A DNA stretch of 64,000 nucleotides from Bifidobacterium breve (GTDB lineage Bacteria > Actinomycetota > Actinomycetes > Nanopelagicales > Nanopelagicaceae), in the NCBI GenBank assembly GCA_945883725.1, contig CAMCXZ010000003.1, positions 1-64,000 on the forward strand, in the 5' to 3' direction. Below, piece after piece: positions 19,564 through 31,591 of the stretch. Under the pieces are notes generated by a model. It had not been told where the DNA came from. It did no database searches and was given only the letters and a program-made list of their open reading frames with translations. Every line of letters starts with the position of its first letter. The first letter of the stretch is position 1. A program made the translations under genes and the position numbers.

Positions 19564-19584
19564 GTACATCTTTTACATTTTTAA

Positions 19585-20700
19585 CTAGTTATGAATCATT
19601 CCAACGGTCTCATCCCAGCCAGCAACATCTTCTGGGCGACGAGCAGGCTTACCAACATAGCGAGCTGATGGACGAATTAAGCGTCCTGTGCGCTTTTGTT
19701 CGAGGATGTGTGCAGACCAACCTGCAGTGCGTGCTGCAGTAAACATTGAAGTAAATAGTGGCGCTGGAACTTCAGCAAAGTCGAGCACGATTGCGGCCCA
19801 GAATTCCACATTCGTCTCTAGAACTCGATCTGGTTGACGTTCACGAAGTTCCTTAAGTGCTGCTTGCTCAAGTGCTTCAGCAACTGCATATCGAGGAGCA
19901 TTAAGTTCTTTTGCAGTACGACGCAATGTGCGGGCACGTGGATCTTCGGCGCGATAAACACGGTGACCGAATCCCATTAAGCGCTCTTTGCGATCAAGCA
20001 AGCCTTTTACATAAGTTTCAGCATTGCCAGATTTCTCAACATCTTCAATCATGGTTAACACGCGTGCTGGTGCGCCACCGTGAAGTGGGCCAGACATCGC
20101 ACCGATCGCACCTGATATTGCTGCAGCAACGTCAGCGCCAGTTGATGCAATAACACGAGAAGTAAATGTCGAAGCATTCATTCCGTGTTCAGCAGCTGAT
20201 ACAAAGTAAGCATCGATCGCGCGAACGTGAAGTGGGTCGGGTTCTCCGCGCCAGCGAATCATCATTCGCTCGACAACAGTATGTGCCTTATCAATTTCTG
20301 ATTCTGGAACTACCGGTGCCACAATTCCGCGAGCTGCTTGTGCCAAATAAGAAAGAACCATCACTGAAGTCCGCGCTAAGTCGCTGCGAGCTTCTTCATC
20401 AGAAATATCTAGCAGTGGTTTGAATCCCCATGCTGGTGCCAACATCGCAATTGCAGATTGCACATCTACGCGAACATCACCTGAGTGAACTGGAAGTGGG
20501 AATGACTCTGCATTTGGCAGACCTGGATTGAAGAGATCATCAACCAAGAGGCCCCAAACATTTCCGAAAGTTACGCGACCGACTAGATCATCAATATTCA
20601 CGCCGCGGTAACGAAGCGCGCTACCTTCTTTATCGGGTTCAGCAATTTCTGATTCAAATGCGATTACACCTTCAAGACCTGGCTTGAAATCATCAGACAT
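19585..20700 (-). CDS. Citrate synthase (actinobacterial citrate synthase 2 type)
   Basis: GPLHGGAPARVL, MGFGHRVYRAEDPRA. Confidence 0.9.
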   Translation of the reverse strand: MSDDFKPGLEGVIAFESEIAEPDKEGSALRYRGVNIDDLVGRVTFGNVWGLLVDDLFNPGLPNAESFPLPVHSGDVRVDVQSAIAMLAPAWGFKPLLDISDEEARSDLARTSVMVLSYLAQAARGIVAPVVPESEIDKAHTVVERMMIRWRGEPDPLHVRAIDAYFVSAAEHGMNASTFTSRVIASTGADVAAAISGAIGAMSGPLHGGAPARVLTMIEDVEKSGNAETYVKGLLDRKERLMGFGHRVYRAEDPRARTLRRTAKELNAPRYAVAEALEQAALKELRERQPDRVLETNVEFWAAIVLDFAEVPAPLFTSMFTAARTAGWSAHILEQKRTGRLIRPSARYVGKPARRPEDVAGWDETVGMIHN

Positions 20701-20840
20701 GTTGAACTCCCTTTAGCTGATTCGCGTTTGGCTCGCTTTGCGAACCGCTCTTATGGGGTAATTCTGCCCCTTAGGTGGGGGTACTTTCTACCACGTGGGC
20801 TAAAGATGCTTACTTGCCGAAAGTGACGTTAGATACAGCT

Positions 20841-21503
20841 ATGGACAATTCATTAACCCGAGCCGAAATCTCAGCCATGCGCCGCTCATATAGTGAGGCT
20901 GGATTAGAGACATTGCCCGCTGACCCTTTTGAGGCATTCATGACCTGGCTGACCGAAGCGCGCGCCAATCCGGTAATTGTGGAAGCTAATGCGATGGTCC
21001 TTTCAACTCTCGGTGGTGATGGCGATATTTCCACTCGCACTGTTTTATTAAAAGACGTCTCCGAAGGTGGATTTACTTTCTTTACCAATTACAACTCCCG
21101 CAAAAGCCATGACATCGAAGTTAACCCGCAAGTGACATTGCTCTTTCCTTGGTTTGCCATGGAAAGACAAATCTCAATTAGTGGAACTTCGGAAAAAATT
21201 GCGCAATCTGAATCAGCAGAATACTTTGCGACCCGACCTTGGGCTAGCCAAATTGGCGCATGGGCAAGTCATCAATCAGCACCACTTGCTTCGCGCGAAG
21301 AATTAGAACAACGTTGGCGAGGCGCTGCTGAAAAATGGCCGGAAGGGTCAGTGGTTCCGCTTCCACCACATTGGGGTGGCTATCGCGTGATGCCTAAGAA
21401 CATTGAATTTTGGCAAGGCCGCTACTCGCGATTGCATGATCGCTTGCGTTATGAGTTAGATGCCACAAGTAATGATTGGGCGTTAAACCGCTACTACCCT
21501 TAG
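20841..21503 (+). CDS. pdxH: Pyridoxamine 5'-phosphate oxidase
   Basis: TRTVLLKDVSEGGFTFFTNYNSRKSHDI; C-terminal FWQGRYSRLHDRLRY; start moved to MDNSLTRAEI. Confidence 0.93.
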   Translation: MDNSLTRAEISAMRRSYSEAGLETLPADPFEAFMTWLTEARANPVIVEANAMVLSTLGGDGDISTRTVLLKDVSEGGFTFFTNYNSRKSHDIEVNPQVTLLFPWFAMERQISISGTSEKIAQSESAEYFATRPWASQIGAWASHQSAPLASREELEQRWRGAAEKWPEGSVVPLPPHWGGYRVMPKNIEFWQGRYSRLHDRLRYELDATSNDWALNRYYP

Positions 21504-22628
<1,125 letters not shown>

Positions 22629-22631
22629 TAT

Positions 22632-23789
22632 ATGACGTTGCAGCGCGATCGAATTTTTTGGACAATCTCAGCCCAGATCGCACTAGTTAATTTCTATCTA
22701 GGTGGTTTTGGCCCTGCTCAACCGTTGCTACGTGAAGATCAAGGCACTTCACTTACAGTTGCTGGACTTCACGGAACCGCAATGGGACTTGCTTCAATTA
22801 TTGCTGGCGCACTAAACCCATATTTAGTTCATAAATTTGGCCGTAATCGTGCGTCCTGGTTAGGTCTGGGGCTTTTTGCGGCAGGAATCGTGATGTTTGT
22901 TTATTGTCCACCAGTTCAATTAACGCTGCTAGCAACTCTGTTGGGTGGCATTGGCACATCAACAGTGATTAACAATATGGTGACTTCGATTTCACATCAT
23001 TACAAGGAAGATGCCGCAATTGCGCTTCCGCAATCAAACTCAATTGGTTCTGCTGGCTATGTACTCGGAACTTTATTAGTAGGCACTTTAGCTGGCACTT
23101 CACTTAGTTGGCGCTACGGACTACTTCTAGCGGCGCCTCTTTCGTTGATTCTCTACATCTTTGGCCGCGAAAAAGGCACTGAAGAACATGTGCCCGATCA
23201 AGATGGTCCGCAACGTGGAAAGCTTTCACCACAATTTTGGTTAGCCTGGATTGGTTTCGTGGCCTGTATCTCAAGTGAATTTGCTACAACTTTCTGGGCA
23301 GCTGCCCTGCTGCGAGACCGAGTTGGGTCAACGGCTGCAATCAGCACTGTGTGCATTGTGGCTCTCGGAACCGGAATGGGTATCGGGCGCTGGTTCGGTG
23401 GGCCGGCGCTAAAGCGATTCAAATTAGATCATCAATTGCAGATTTTAATTGGTACTCAATTTATTGGATTTGCAATTTTCTGGTTCTCTCATAATTTAGC
23501 GCTTTCATTATTTTCACTTCTGGTAATTGGCCTAGGTATTTCGATGCAGTTCGCGCTGGCTTCAATTCGGTTAATTGGCCTTAGCGATAACCGCCCCGAT
23601 TTAGCCATTGGTAAGAGTTCATTGGCTGCCGGAATAGCTATTGGTGGGGCGCCATTCTTGCTGGGAGTTCTCGGAGATTCATTAGGGATTAGCCGGGCTT
23701 ACATAATGGTCCCGGTACTAATCGCCATCGCCATGATAATCATTGTAAAAGTACCATCGCATGAAGATACGAATACAATTAAGTCATGA
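22632..23789 (+). CDS. MFS transporter
   Basis: 12-TM-like hydrophobic protein with MFS-like repeats. Confidence 0.8.
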   Translation: MTLQRDRIFWTISAQIALVNFYLGGFGPAQPLLREDQGTSLTVAGLHGTAMGLASIIAGALNPYLVHKFGRNRASWLGLGLFAAGIVMFVYCPPVQLTLLATLLGGIGTSTVINNMVTSISHHYKEDAAIALPQSNSIGSAGYVLGTLLVGTLAGTSLSWRYGLLLAAPLSLILYIFGREKGTEEHVPDQDGPQRGKLSPQFWLAWIGFVACISSEFATTFWAAALLRDRVGSTAAISTVCIVALGTGMGIGRWFGGPALKRFKLDHQLQILIGTQFIGFAIFWFSHNLALSLFSLLVIGLGISMQFALASIRLIGLSDNRPDLAIGKSSLAAGIAIGGAPFLLGVLGDSLGISRAYIMVPVLIAIAMIIIVKVPSHEDTNTIKS

Positions 23790-23866
23790 GCTACAAGACC
23801 CGTCGAATAGTGACTTTGGTAATTCTCTTTGGACTTGTGGGAATGGTTCTTTTAAGCGGTCTTTAA
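23786..23866 (+). CDS. Putative 26-aa single-TM microprotein (below ORF-track cutoff)
   Basis: ATGA overlap with MFS stop; MSYKTRRIVTLVILFGLVGMVLLSGL. Confidence 0.45.
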   Translation: MSYKTRRIVTLVILFGLVGMVLLSGL

Positions 23867-25108
23867 CACTGCCGCAATTGAAATATCCGCCGGAACTGCT
23901 ATGCGATCCTTAAATTTTAACCAGATAAAAGTTGGTGCCAAAATTGTTACTGCGGCGCATAAAATAATGGTTTTGCGAACTCCAAAAGCTTCTGAGAAAA
24001 GACCAAGTAATGGTGTAACAAGAGGTGCTCCCCCAAGGAAAACAAATTGATAAATTCCCATTACCCGGCCACGAATTGCGCTATCCGAATTAGTCTGAAC
24101 TGTTGAGTTAGCGGCAATCATGGTTGTTAGAGCTCCAGCACCCGCAACTGGCAACAAAAGAATATAAGTTTCAAAAGTTGGCATGAAAGCAATGATCAAT
24201 AGCGAAAAGCCAAAGGCGAAAGCACTTGCAGTTACAAATTTAGTTGAGCGGTACTTTTCAATTCGTGGCGAGAAGAGCGCGGCGCTGAGTGATCCAATTG
24301 CAATAATAGTTCCCATTAATCCGAAAGTTGTTACGCCTTTATCAAAAACTTTAGTAGCCATTAGCGCATTAAATAATTGAAAATTCAGCCCAAAAGTTGT
24401 CACAAAGAAAACAACTGACATTACGACAAACAAGTCAGGGCGAGCCATGACATACCTGATGCCTTCGCGAATTGTGGTTGGACCTGGGGTGCGAGGTTCT
24501 CGAAACAGTTCAGCTTCGCGGATATTAGACATCACAATAATTACCAGTACATAGGTGAAAGCATTGATAAGAAAAGCTGGGCCAGTTCCAAAAGCGGCGA
24601 TTAGCAATCCTGATAGCGCTGGGCCAACTAGCCTTCCGAAATTGAAATTTGCCGAATTCAGACTAACCGCATTGGGCATATCAGTAATGCCCACCATCTC
24701 TGAAACAAAGCTCTGTCGAACTGGTTTATCAGTGGCATCTGCGAGGCCTAATACAAAGGCGATCACCATTACATGCCAAATTTGAACACTATCGGTGATT
24801 ACTAATAAGCCTAAGGAGAGTGAAGTCAGGCCAGCGATGAAGTTTGTAACAATCAATACTTTACGTTTATTGAATCGGTCGGCAAGTGCCCCACCTGGCA
24901 AACTGACAAACCAGACGGGCGCGAACTGCAGAGCGGTAACCAAACCTAAATAGAAACCGCTATTAGTTAATTCCAGGACCAGCCAATCTTGAGCAATTCT
25001 TTGAACCCAACCGCCAACATTGGAGGCTGCATTTGCTGGGTAGAGAATTCGAAAATTGCGGTGTCGGAGAGCGCGCCAGTTACCATCGCTCTTAACCGAA
25101 AAACGCAT
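23852..25108 (-). CDS. MFS transporter (MFS_3/enterobactin exporter-like)
   Basis: RNFRILYPANAASNVGGWVQRIAQDWLVLELT, GGALADRFNKRKVL. Confidence 0.85.
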   Translation of the reverse strand: MRFSVKSDGNWRALRHRNFRILYPANAASNVGGWVQRIAQDWLVLELTNSGFYLGLVTALQFAPVWFVSLPGGALADRFNKRKVLIVTNFIAGLTSLSLGLLVITDSVQIWHVMVIAFVLGLADATDKPVRQSFVSEMVGITDMPNAVSLNSANFNFGRLVGPALSGLLIAAFGTGPAFLINAFTYVLVIIVMSNIREAELFREPRTPGPTTIREGIRYVMARPDLFVVMSVVFFVTTFGLNFQLFNALMATKVFDKGVTTFGLMGTIIAIGSLSAALFSPRIEKYRSTKFVTASAFAFGFSLLIIAFMPTFETYILLLPVAGAGALTTMIAANSTVQTNSDSAIRGRVMGIYQFVFLGGAPLVTPLLGLFSEAFGVRKTIILCAAVTILAPTFIWLKFKDRIAVPADISIAAVLKTA

Positions 25109-25120
25109 TACTCTGCTCTC

Positions 25121-25324
25121 ATGTCAGATCAAAACTTAGATCGAAAAGTTCGAACAGTGGTAATTCTAGTCACTATTGGAACTATCGCGTGGCTTATCGC
25201 AGGCATAGTTGCAGTTGTAATAGGCACAGATACCAAAATTATTTGGACATGTGTCTTTGGTGCAGCACTTGGTGCTACTGGTGTGCGTTATTCAATTCGT
25301 CGCGCAAAGCGCAGCGGAATTTAA
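25121..25324 (+). CDS. DUF2530-like small membrane protein
   Basis: MSDQNLDRKVRTVVILVTIGTIAWLIAGIVAVVIG...; start corrected from 24989. Confidence 0.7.
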   Translation: MSDQNLDRKVRTVVILVTIGTIAWLIAGIVAVVIGTDTKIIWTCVFGAALGATGVRYSIRRAKRSGI

Positions 25325-25704
25325 GCTTCGAGTTGCGCAGCAATTCCGCGCAATACGCGACCTAGACGTTCTGCTTCAGCAGCAGTTGGGCGACGGCCAT
25401 GACGTAAACCATTTCCAACTTTGTCTAACATTTTGATCGAATCTTCAATAATCGCCGCTAAATCATCTGGATTAATGCGATTGTTTTCAGCTAATGAAGG
25501 TGGCGCATCAATAATTACGACAGAGAGCGCTTGTGGGCCACGACGACTATCGGCAACGCCAAACTCAAGTTTGGTACCAGGCTTAACTGTGGTTACTCCA
25601 GCTGGAAGAGATGATGCTGCAAGATAAACATCTTCGCCTTCATCGGATGCGATAAAACCGAAACCTTTTTCCAGGCTGAACCATTTAACGCGGCCTGATG
25701 GCAT
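25321..25704 (-). CDS. Cold shock domain protein with C-terminal extension
   Basis: MPSGRVKWFSLEKGFGFIASDEGEDVYLAASSL. Confidence 0.9.
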   Translation of the reverse strand: MPSGRVKWFSLEKGFGFIASDEGEDVYLAASSLPAGVTTVKPGTKLEFGVADSRRGPQALSVVIIDAPPSLAENNRINPDDLAAIIEDSIKMLDKVGNGLRHGRRPTAAEAERLGRVLRGIAAQLEA

Positions 25705-25788
25705 TTGGGGTCTCCTTCAACATTTATAAATTTGAGTTTTCAAACTCTAGTAATCGTTTAGCCGCGGTTGCGGACAGGAGGCTAGTTT

Positions 25789-25819
25789 ATCGCACTTAAC
25801 TTGGGGCGTGAAGTGCGAT
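25789..25819 (-). terminator. Hairpin downstream of DUF3027 gene, terminator-like
   Basis: ATCGCACTT...AAGTGCGAT 9-bp stem; no clear T tract. Confidence 0.4.
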
Positions 25820-25826
25820 TATTCGC

Positions 25827-26489
25827 TTAGAAAGTCGCTTCGGAGTGAGCTCCGCAGCCATGTGCAGCCGAAACTACGCGGCCATCTTCAGGTGAGATCG
25901 CATTAGCGCAAGCACCAAAAGCGCTGCGCATTGATCCGGCAATTGGAATAAAGAAGCCACATGAATTGCAAGGCTTGGGTGCCATCTGTGCCATTGGTGA
26001 ATTCGGCCCACGTTCACCATCATGCCAACGCTTAGCTGCTTGATCGCGACCTTCAATTGATAAAACCCGAGTGCGACCTAAACCTAATTCAAATGCTAAA
26101 CCTGGATCTAATTCTTCATCAGCCGGAAGTGCGGCCTCACCAGTTGTTAAGCGAGTGTCATCTAGCGATGAAGGAACGATGTCACCAACGCCGACATCAC
26201 CTGGCTGCAAACGATCACGGTATGGAATCCACTTTGGTGGAACAAGTGCATCGGGGCCTGGTAATACAACTACATCACAAAGAGTGGCAATAGATTTGCT
26301 ATCAACTTTAGAAACAGTTACTGCCCAACGCCATCCGCGATAGCCAGTTAAATTCGCTTCGAATAAATAAGTTGCAATGCGATCTTCATCATCAAAATCA
26401 ACAGTAACAAAATCGCCAACTAACTTGGCATCGCCGGCATCTTCAATCGCGGCGGCGTGTGCTAAATCGCGGGCATCCCATTTACTCAT
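25827..26489 (-). CDS. DUF3027 family protein
   Basis: YLFEANLTGYRGWRWAVTVSKV, KPCNSCGFFIPIAGSMRSAFGACAN. Confidence 0.8.
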   Translation of the reverse strand: MSKWDARDLAHAAAIEDAGDAKLVGDFVTVDFDDEDRIATYLFEANLTGYRGWRWAVTVSKVDSKSIATLCDVVVLPGPDALVPPKWIPYRDRLQPGDVGVGDIVPSSLDDTRLTTGEAALPADEELDPGLAFELGLGRTRVLSIEGRDQAAKRWHDGERGPNSPMAQMAPKPCNSCGFFIPIAGSMRSAFGACANAISPEDGRVVSAAHGCGAHSEATF

Positions 26490-26509
26490 GGGCTAAGAGT
26501 AAAGCAGAA

Positions 26510-26538
26510 CGCCACCTTCGAGGTAATCGAAGGTGGCG
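26510..26538 (-). terminator. Hairpin downstream of groEL
   Basis: CGCCACCTTCGA-GGTAA-TCGAAGGTGGCG perfect 12-bp stem. Confidence 0.65.
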
Positions 26539-26578
26539 CTTTACTTACTAAATGCTGTACGGGCGTACTAAATAGGCT

Positions 26579-28222
<1,644 letters not shown>

Positions 28223-28246
28223 TCATTGCTAGTCGTTTAGGGCGTT

Positions 28247-28273
28247 TTATCACTCACGCCCCTCGAGTGCTAA
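28247..28273. promoter_or_regulatory. CIRCE element (HrcA operator) upstream of groL
   Basis: TTATCACTC-N9-GAGTGCTAA, one mismatch from consensus TTAGCACTC-N9-GAGTGCTAA. Confidence 0.9.
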
Positions 28274-28354
28274 CGCCAAATCTACGCAGAATTTTTCGCC
28301 CGCGCAAAACGAGGGCAGCTGTGAAACTGGGGCCAATTGAGGTTAAAGGCGGGT

Positions 28355-28618
28355 TTAGCGGGCCGAACGAGCCTGAGTGCGGGCCTCACGAAGGCGGCGG
28401 AGGCGCTTAACTAGCATTGGTGAGGCAGCTAGGGCATCTTCGCGGTCAATCAAATCATTTAGCAGGCGGTAATACTTAGGCGCATCCATATCGAAGAGTT
28501 CCTTGATTGAGGACTCTTTGGCACCGGCATAACGCCACCAATTTCGTTCGAATTCTAGGATCGCCATTTCGAGGTCGGTCAGATTTACCGAGACCGAGTG
28601 CTGTTCTTGAGCGGACAT
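28355..28618 (-). CDS. DUF3263 family protein
   Basis: LTDLEMAILEFERNWWRYAGAKESSIKELFDMDAPKYYRLLNDLIDREDAL. Confidence 0.85.
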   Translation of the reverse strand: MSAQEQHSVSVNLTDLEMAILEFERNWWRYAGAKESSIKELFDMDAPKYYRLLNDLIDREDALAASPMLVKRLRRLREARTQARSAR

Positions 28619-28669
28619 AAGGAGAATCTTACGTAACGCAAGTGAAAAAGTGTGGGAACTTCAAGTGAT

Positions 28670-30016
28670 TTATAGCCGCTGCAAAATCAGATCAATATCA
28701 CTGAATTTTGTCCACGGGTTGACTATGGCAAATCGCAAAATTGGCTGACCATCATGAGATGACGGTGGAATAAAGCCAACTTGGTCCGTTAACAATTTAT
28801 CACTCCACTTTTGATAATCAGATGTGGTCCAACCAGTGCGAGTAAATGCAACTATGGAAAGCTCTGGTTCGCAAAGTAAATTTAAATTTGGATGTTTGCT
28901 AACTTTTTTAGCCGCATATTTTGCAACTACCAGAGATTGTTCCATTGCTTCGGAATATGCATCGGTACCGTGCGCTGCGAGTGAAAACCAAAATGGTAAA
29001 CCGCGCGTGCGACGTGTTAACTGGATTGCGTAGTCTGATGGATTCCAATTTCCATCGTGCAGCGTGTCAAGGTATGAAGCATGTTGAGTGTGAACTTCGC
29101 GCGCTAATTCAGGTGCCCGATAAATCAGTGCACAAGCATCGTATGGTGCAAACAACCATTTATGTGGATCAACAATTAATGAATCTGCATTTTCTATGCC
29201 GTTGAACTTTGCGCGAACTGACGGAGCGCATAAGGCCGCTATTCCATAAGCGCCATCGACATGGAACCAAATATCTCGAGTTTTCGCAACTGCACCAATA
29301 CCAGCTAAATCATCGATGATGCCAAGATTTGTGGTGCCTGCCGTAGCAACTACTGCAAATACTCGACGGCCACTTTGTCGGTGCAGCGCATCAATTTCTT
29401 TGCCGACTACATCGCCTTGCAGCTTGCCATTTTCATCAACTGCAATCTTTAAAACATCGACATCCATTACTTGCGCAGCTGAAGCGATAGATGAATGTGC
29501 TTGTTCGCTACATGCAATTACCCAGCGCGCAGTATCGGGGAAATTTTTACGGGCTTGAGCGCGCGCTACAACTAGCGCGGAAAGATTTCCAACCGTGCCG
29601 CCTTGCACAAACACACCACCAGAACTTTGCGGCAGACCTGCTAAATCAGCAATCCAACGCAGCGCTTGATTCTCGGCAAATACCGCTCCAGCACCTTCTT
29701 GCCATGAGCCGCCATACAGAGCGCTAGCTCCAACCACTAAATCAAAGAGGTTTGCATATTCACTCGGGGCTGATGGAATGAAAGCTAAATTGCGTGGGTG
29801 ATCCGTTGAGATACAAGCTTTTGCTAAAACAGAAGTAAAAACATCAAGTGCTTCTTTACCACCTAGACCTTTTGCTGTAATTGTGTTTCCGACTTGGGCA
29901 AAAAGTTCAGCTTCTGAAAGCGGGCCATCTAAGGGTGGGTCACTCTTTAACCGCTCGAGGCTATAAGCCAGTACCTCATTGGCGAGCGCTTCGACTTCAG
30001 GTGTGAACTCATGCAT
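28670..30016 (-). CDS. PLP-dependent group II decarboxylase-like protein
   Basis: FHVDGAYGIAALCAP, SLIVDPHKWLFAPYDACALI. Confidence 0.85.
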   Translation of the reverse strand: MHEFTPEVEALANEVLAYSLERLKSDPPLDGPLSEAELFAQVGNTITAKGLGGKEALDVFTSVLAKACISTDHPRNLAFIPSAPSEYANLFDLVVGASALYGGSWQEGAGAVFAENQALRWIADLAGLPQSSGGVFVQGGTVGNLSALVVARAQARKNFPDTARWVIACSEQAHSSIASAAQVMDVDVLKIAVDENGKLQGDVVGKEIDALHRQSGRRVFAVVATAGTTNLGIIDDLAGIGAVAKTRDIWFHVDGAYGIAALCAPSVRAKFNGIENADSLIVDPHKWLFAPYDACALIYRAPELAREVHTQHASYLDTLHDGNWNPSDYAIQLTRRTRGLPFWFSLAAHGTDAYSEAMEQSLVVAKYAAKKVSKHPNLNLLCEPELSIVAFTRTGWTTSDYQKWSDKLLTDQVGFIPPSSHDGQPILRFAIVNPWTKFSDIDLILQRL

Positions 30017-30048
30017 GCTGAGAGTCTGCCACTAATTGAGAAATTTAG

Positions 30049-31542
30049 TTAACGAATATTGCGTTGGGTCTTTTTAACTATGTTGCGCAACATAGTTGGA
30101 AACACAAAGGTGTGAAATGGCAGCACTGAATACCAATACAACTGCCCACCTAAACCATTTGGCGTAAAGGTTGCCTCCTGCACGATGTGAGTTTTGCCGT
30201 CTACTTCACTCACTCTAAATTCCAGCCAAGCCTTTCCTGGTAAGACCATTTCAGCATATAAGCGCAATACGGATTCGCGTTCGATTTTCTCAACGCGCCA
30301 AAAATCTAAACTGTCTCCGACTCGTAAATGATCTGGGTCTCGCCGCCCTCGACGTAACCCAACGCCGCCAAACATGCGATCTAAAAGACCTCGAGCAAAC
30401 CAGAGGAAATCTGATCCATACCAACCATGCTGGCCGCCAATGCCTTCAATAGTTTTCCAGATCTGCGCTAACGGAATATCAGTTGTAGTTTCGCGGAAAT
30501 CTTTAAGAGTCATTTCACCGGCCCAGTCGGGATCTCCCTGAGCTTTCTGCCATGGCGCAGTTGGATAAGAAGCATCAGACCATCTGCTCTCTACTTGGCC
30601 ATCACTAGTTTTGGAAAGAGCGTAAGTAACTGCACTCTCGACATTGAGTAAGCCTTCGGGTGGTGGCGGTATCAAATCATTAATACTCTTTTTTGGATCT
30701 GCGACAACTTCATTAATCAACGAACCAACTAGTGGGCGAGCGAGTGCAGTCGGAACTGGAGTTACAAGCCCAATCCACAAACTTGATAGCTCTGGTGTTA
30801 GCACTGGAACTCTAATTATCCATCGGCGCGGCAAGCCGGATAACTTGGCAAATTTCTGCATCATGTCAGCGTAGGAAAGTATCTCGGGTCCACCGATATC
30901 GAAAACTTTATTTACTGGAACTTCAAGAAGCGCCGCATTTCGCAAATAATGAAGAACATCTCTAATCGCAATTGGGTGCGTCAAATTTGAAACCCATTTC
31001 GGCGTTGTCATGATTGGAAGTCGGTGAGTTAAATGACGCAACATTTCAAAGGAGGCAGAACCTGAACCAATAATAATTCCGGCACGTAGTTCTAAAACTG
31101 GGACAGTGCCAGAAGCTAATTCAGCCCCAGTTTGAACTCGCGAGGCTAAATGTTGGCTGGATTTTAGATCATTTGCGATTCCGCCTAGATAAACAATTTG
31201 TGATACCCCTGCTGCTTGCGCCGCTTGTGCAAATCCGCGCGCCATCACAGCTTCAATATCATCAAAATTCTTTCCCAAATTAATAGAGTGCAGCAAGTAG
31301 AAAGCGGTATGAATCCCAGTTAATGCTGCGATTAAGTCAGGTTGCGAATTGGCATTGCCTTCGACAATCTCAACGTGGTTAACCCAAGGTTGACCAGCTA
31401 TTTTATTTCTATCGCGCACCAAAACCCGGACCGATAAATCTTCATTCAATAGATTGCGGACTAATCGTCCTCCAACATAGCCAGAAGCCCCTGTTACAAG
31501 GTACTTGCGGTCTTTGGTCTGCGGCTCCATGTGATAAACCAT
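30049..31542 (-). CDS. NAD(P)-binding SDR-like protein with C-terminal DUF2867 domain
   Basis: LVTGASGYVGGRLVRNLL; C-terminal SDFLWFARGLLDRMFGGVGLRRGRRDPDHLRVGDSLDFWRVE. Confidence 0.85.
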   Translation of the reverse strand: MVYHMEPQTKDRKYLVTGASGYVGGRLVRNLLNEDLSVRVLVRDRNKIAGQPWVNHVEIVEGNANSQPDLIAALTGIHTAFYLLHSINLGKNFDDIEAVMARGFAQAAQAAGVSQIVYLGGIANDLKSSQHLASRVQTGAELASGTVPVLELRAGIIIGSGSASFEMLRHLTHRLPIMTTPKWVSNLTHPIAIRDVLHYLRNAALLEVPVNKVFDIGGPEILSYADMMQKFAKLSGLPRRWIIRVPVLTPELSSLWIGLVTPVPTALARPLVGSLINEVVADPKKSINDLIPPPPEGLLNVESAVTYALSKTSDGQVESRWSDASYPTAPWQKAQGDPDWAGEMTLKDFRETTTDIPLAQIWKTIEGIGGQHGWYGSDFLWFARGLLDRMFGGVGLRRGRRDPDHLRVGDSLDFWRVEKIERESVLRLYAEMVLPGKAWLEFRVSEVDGKTHIVQEATFTPNGLGGQLYWYSVLPFHTFVFPTMLRNIVKKTQRNIR

Positions 31543-31591
31543 AGACTTAACCCATAACTTTTGCAGTTTCGAACTTGGAAGGAGGCGCTAA

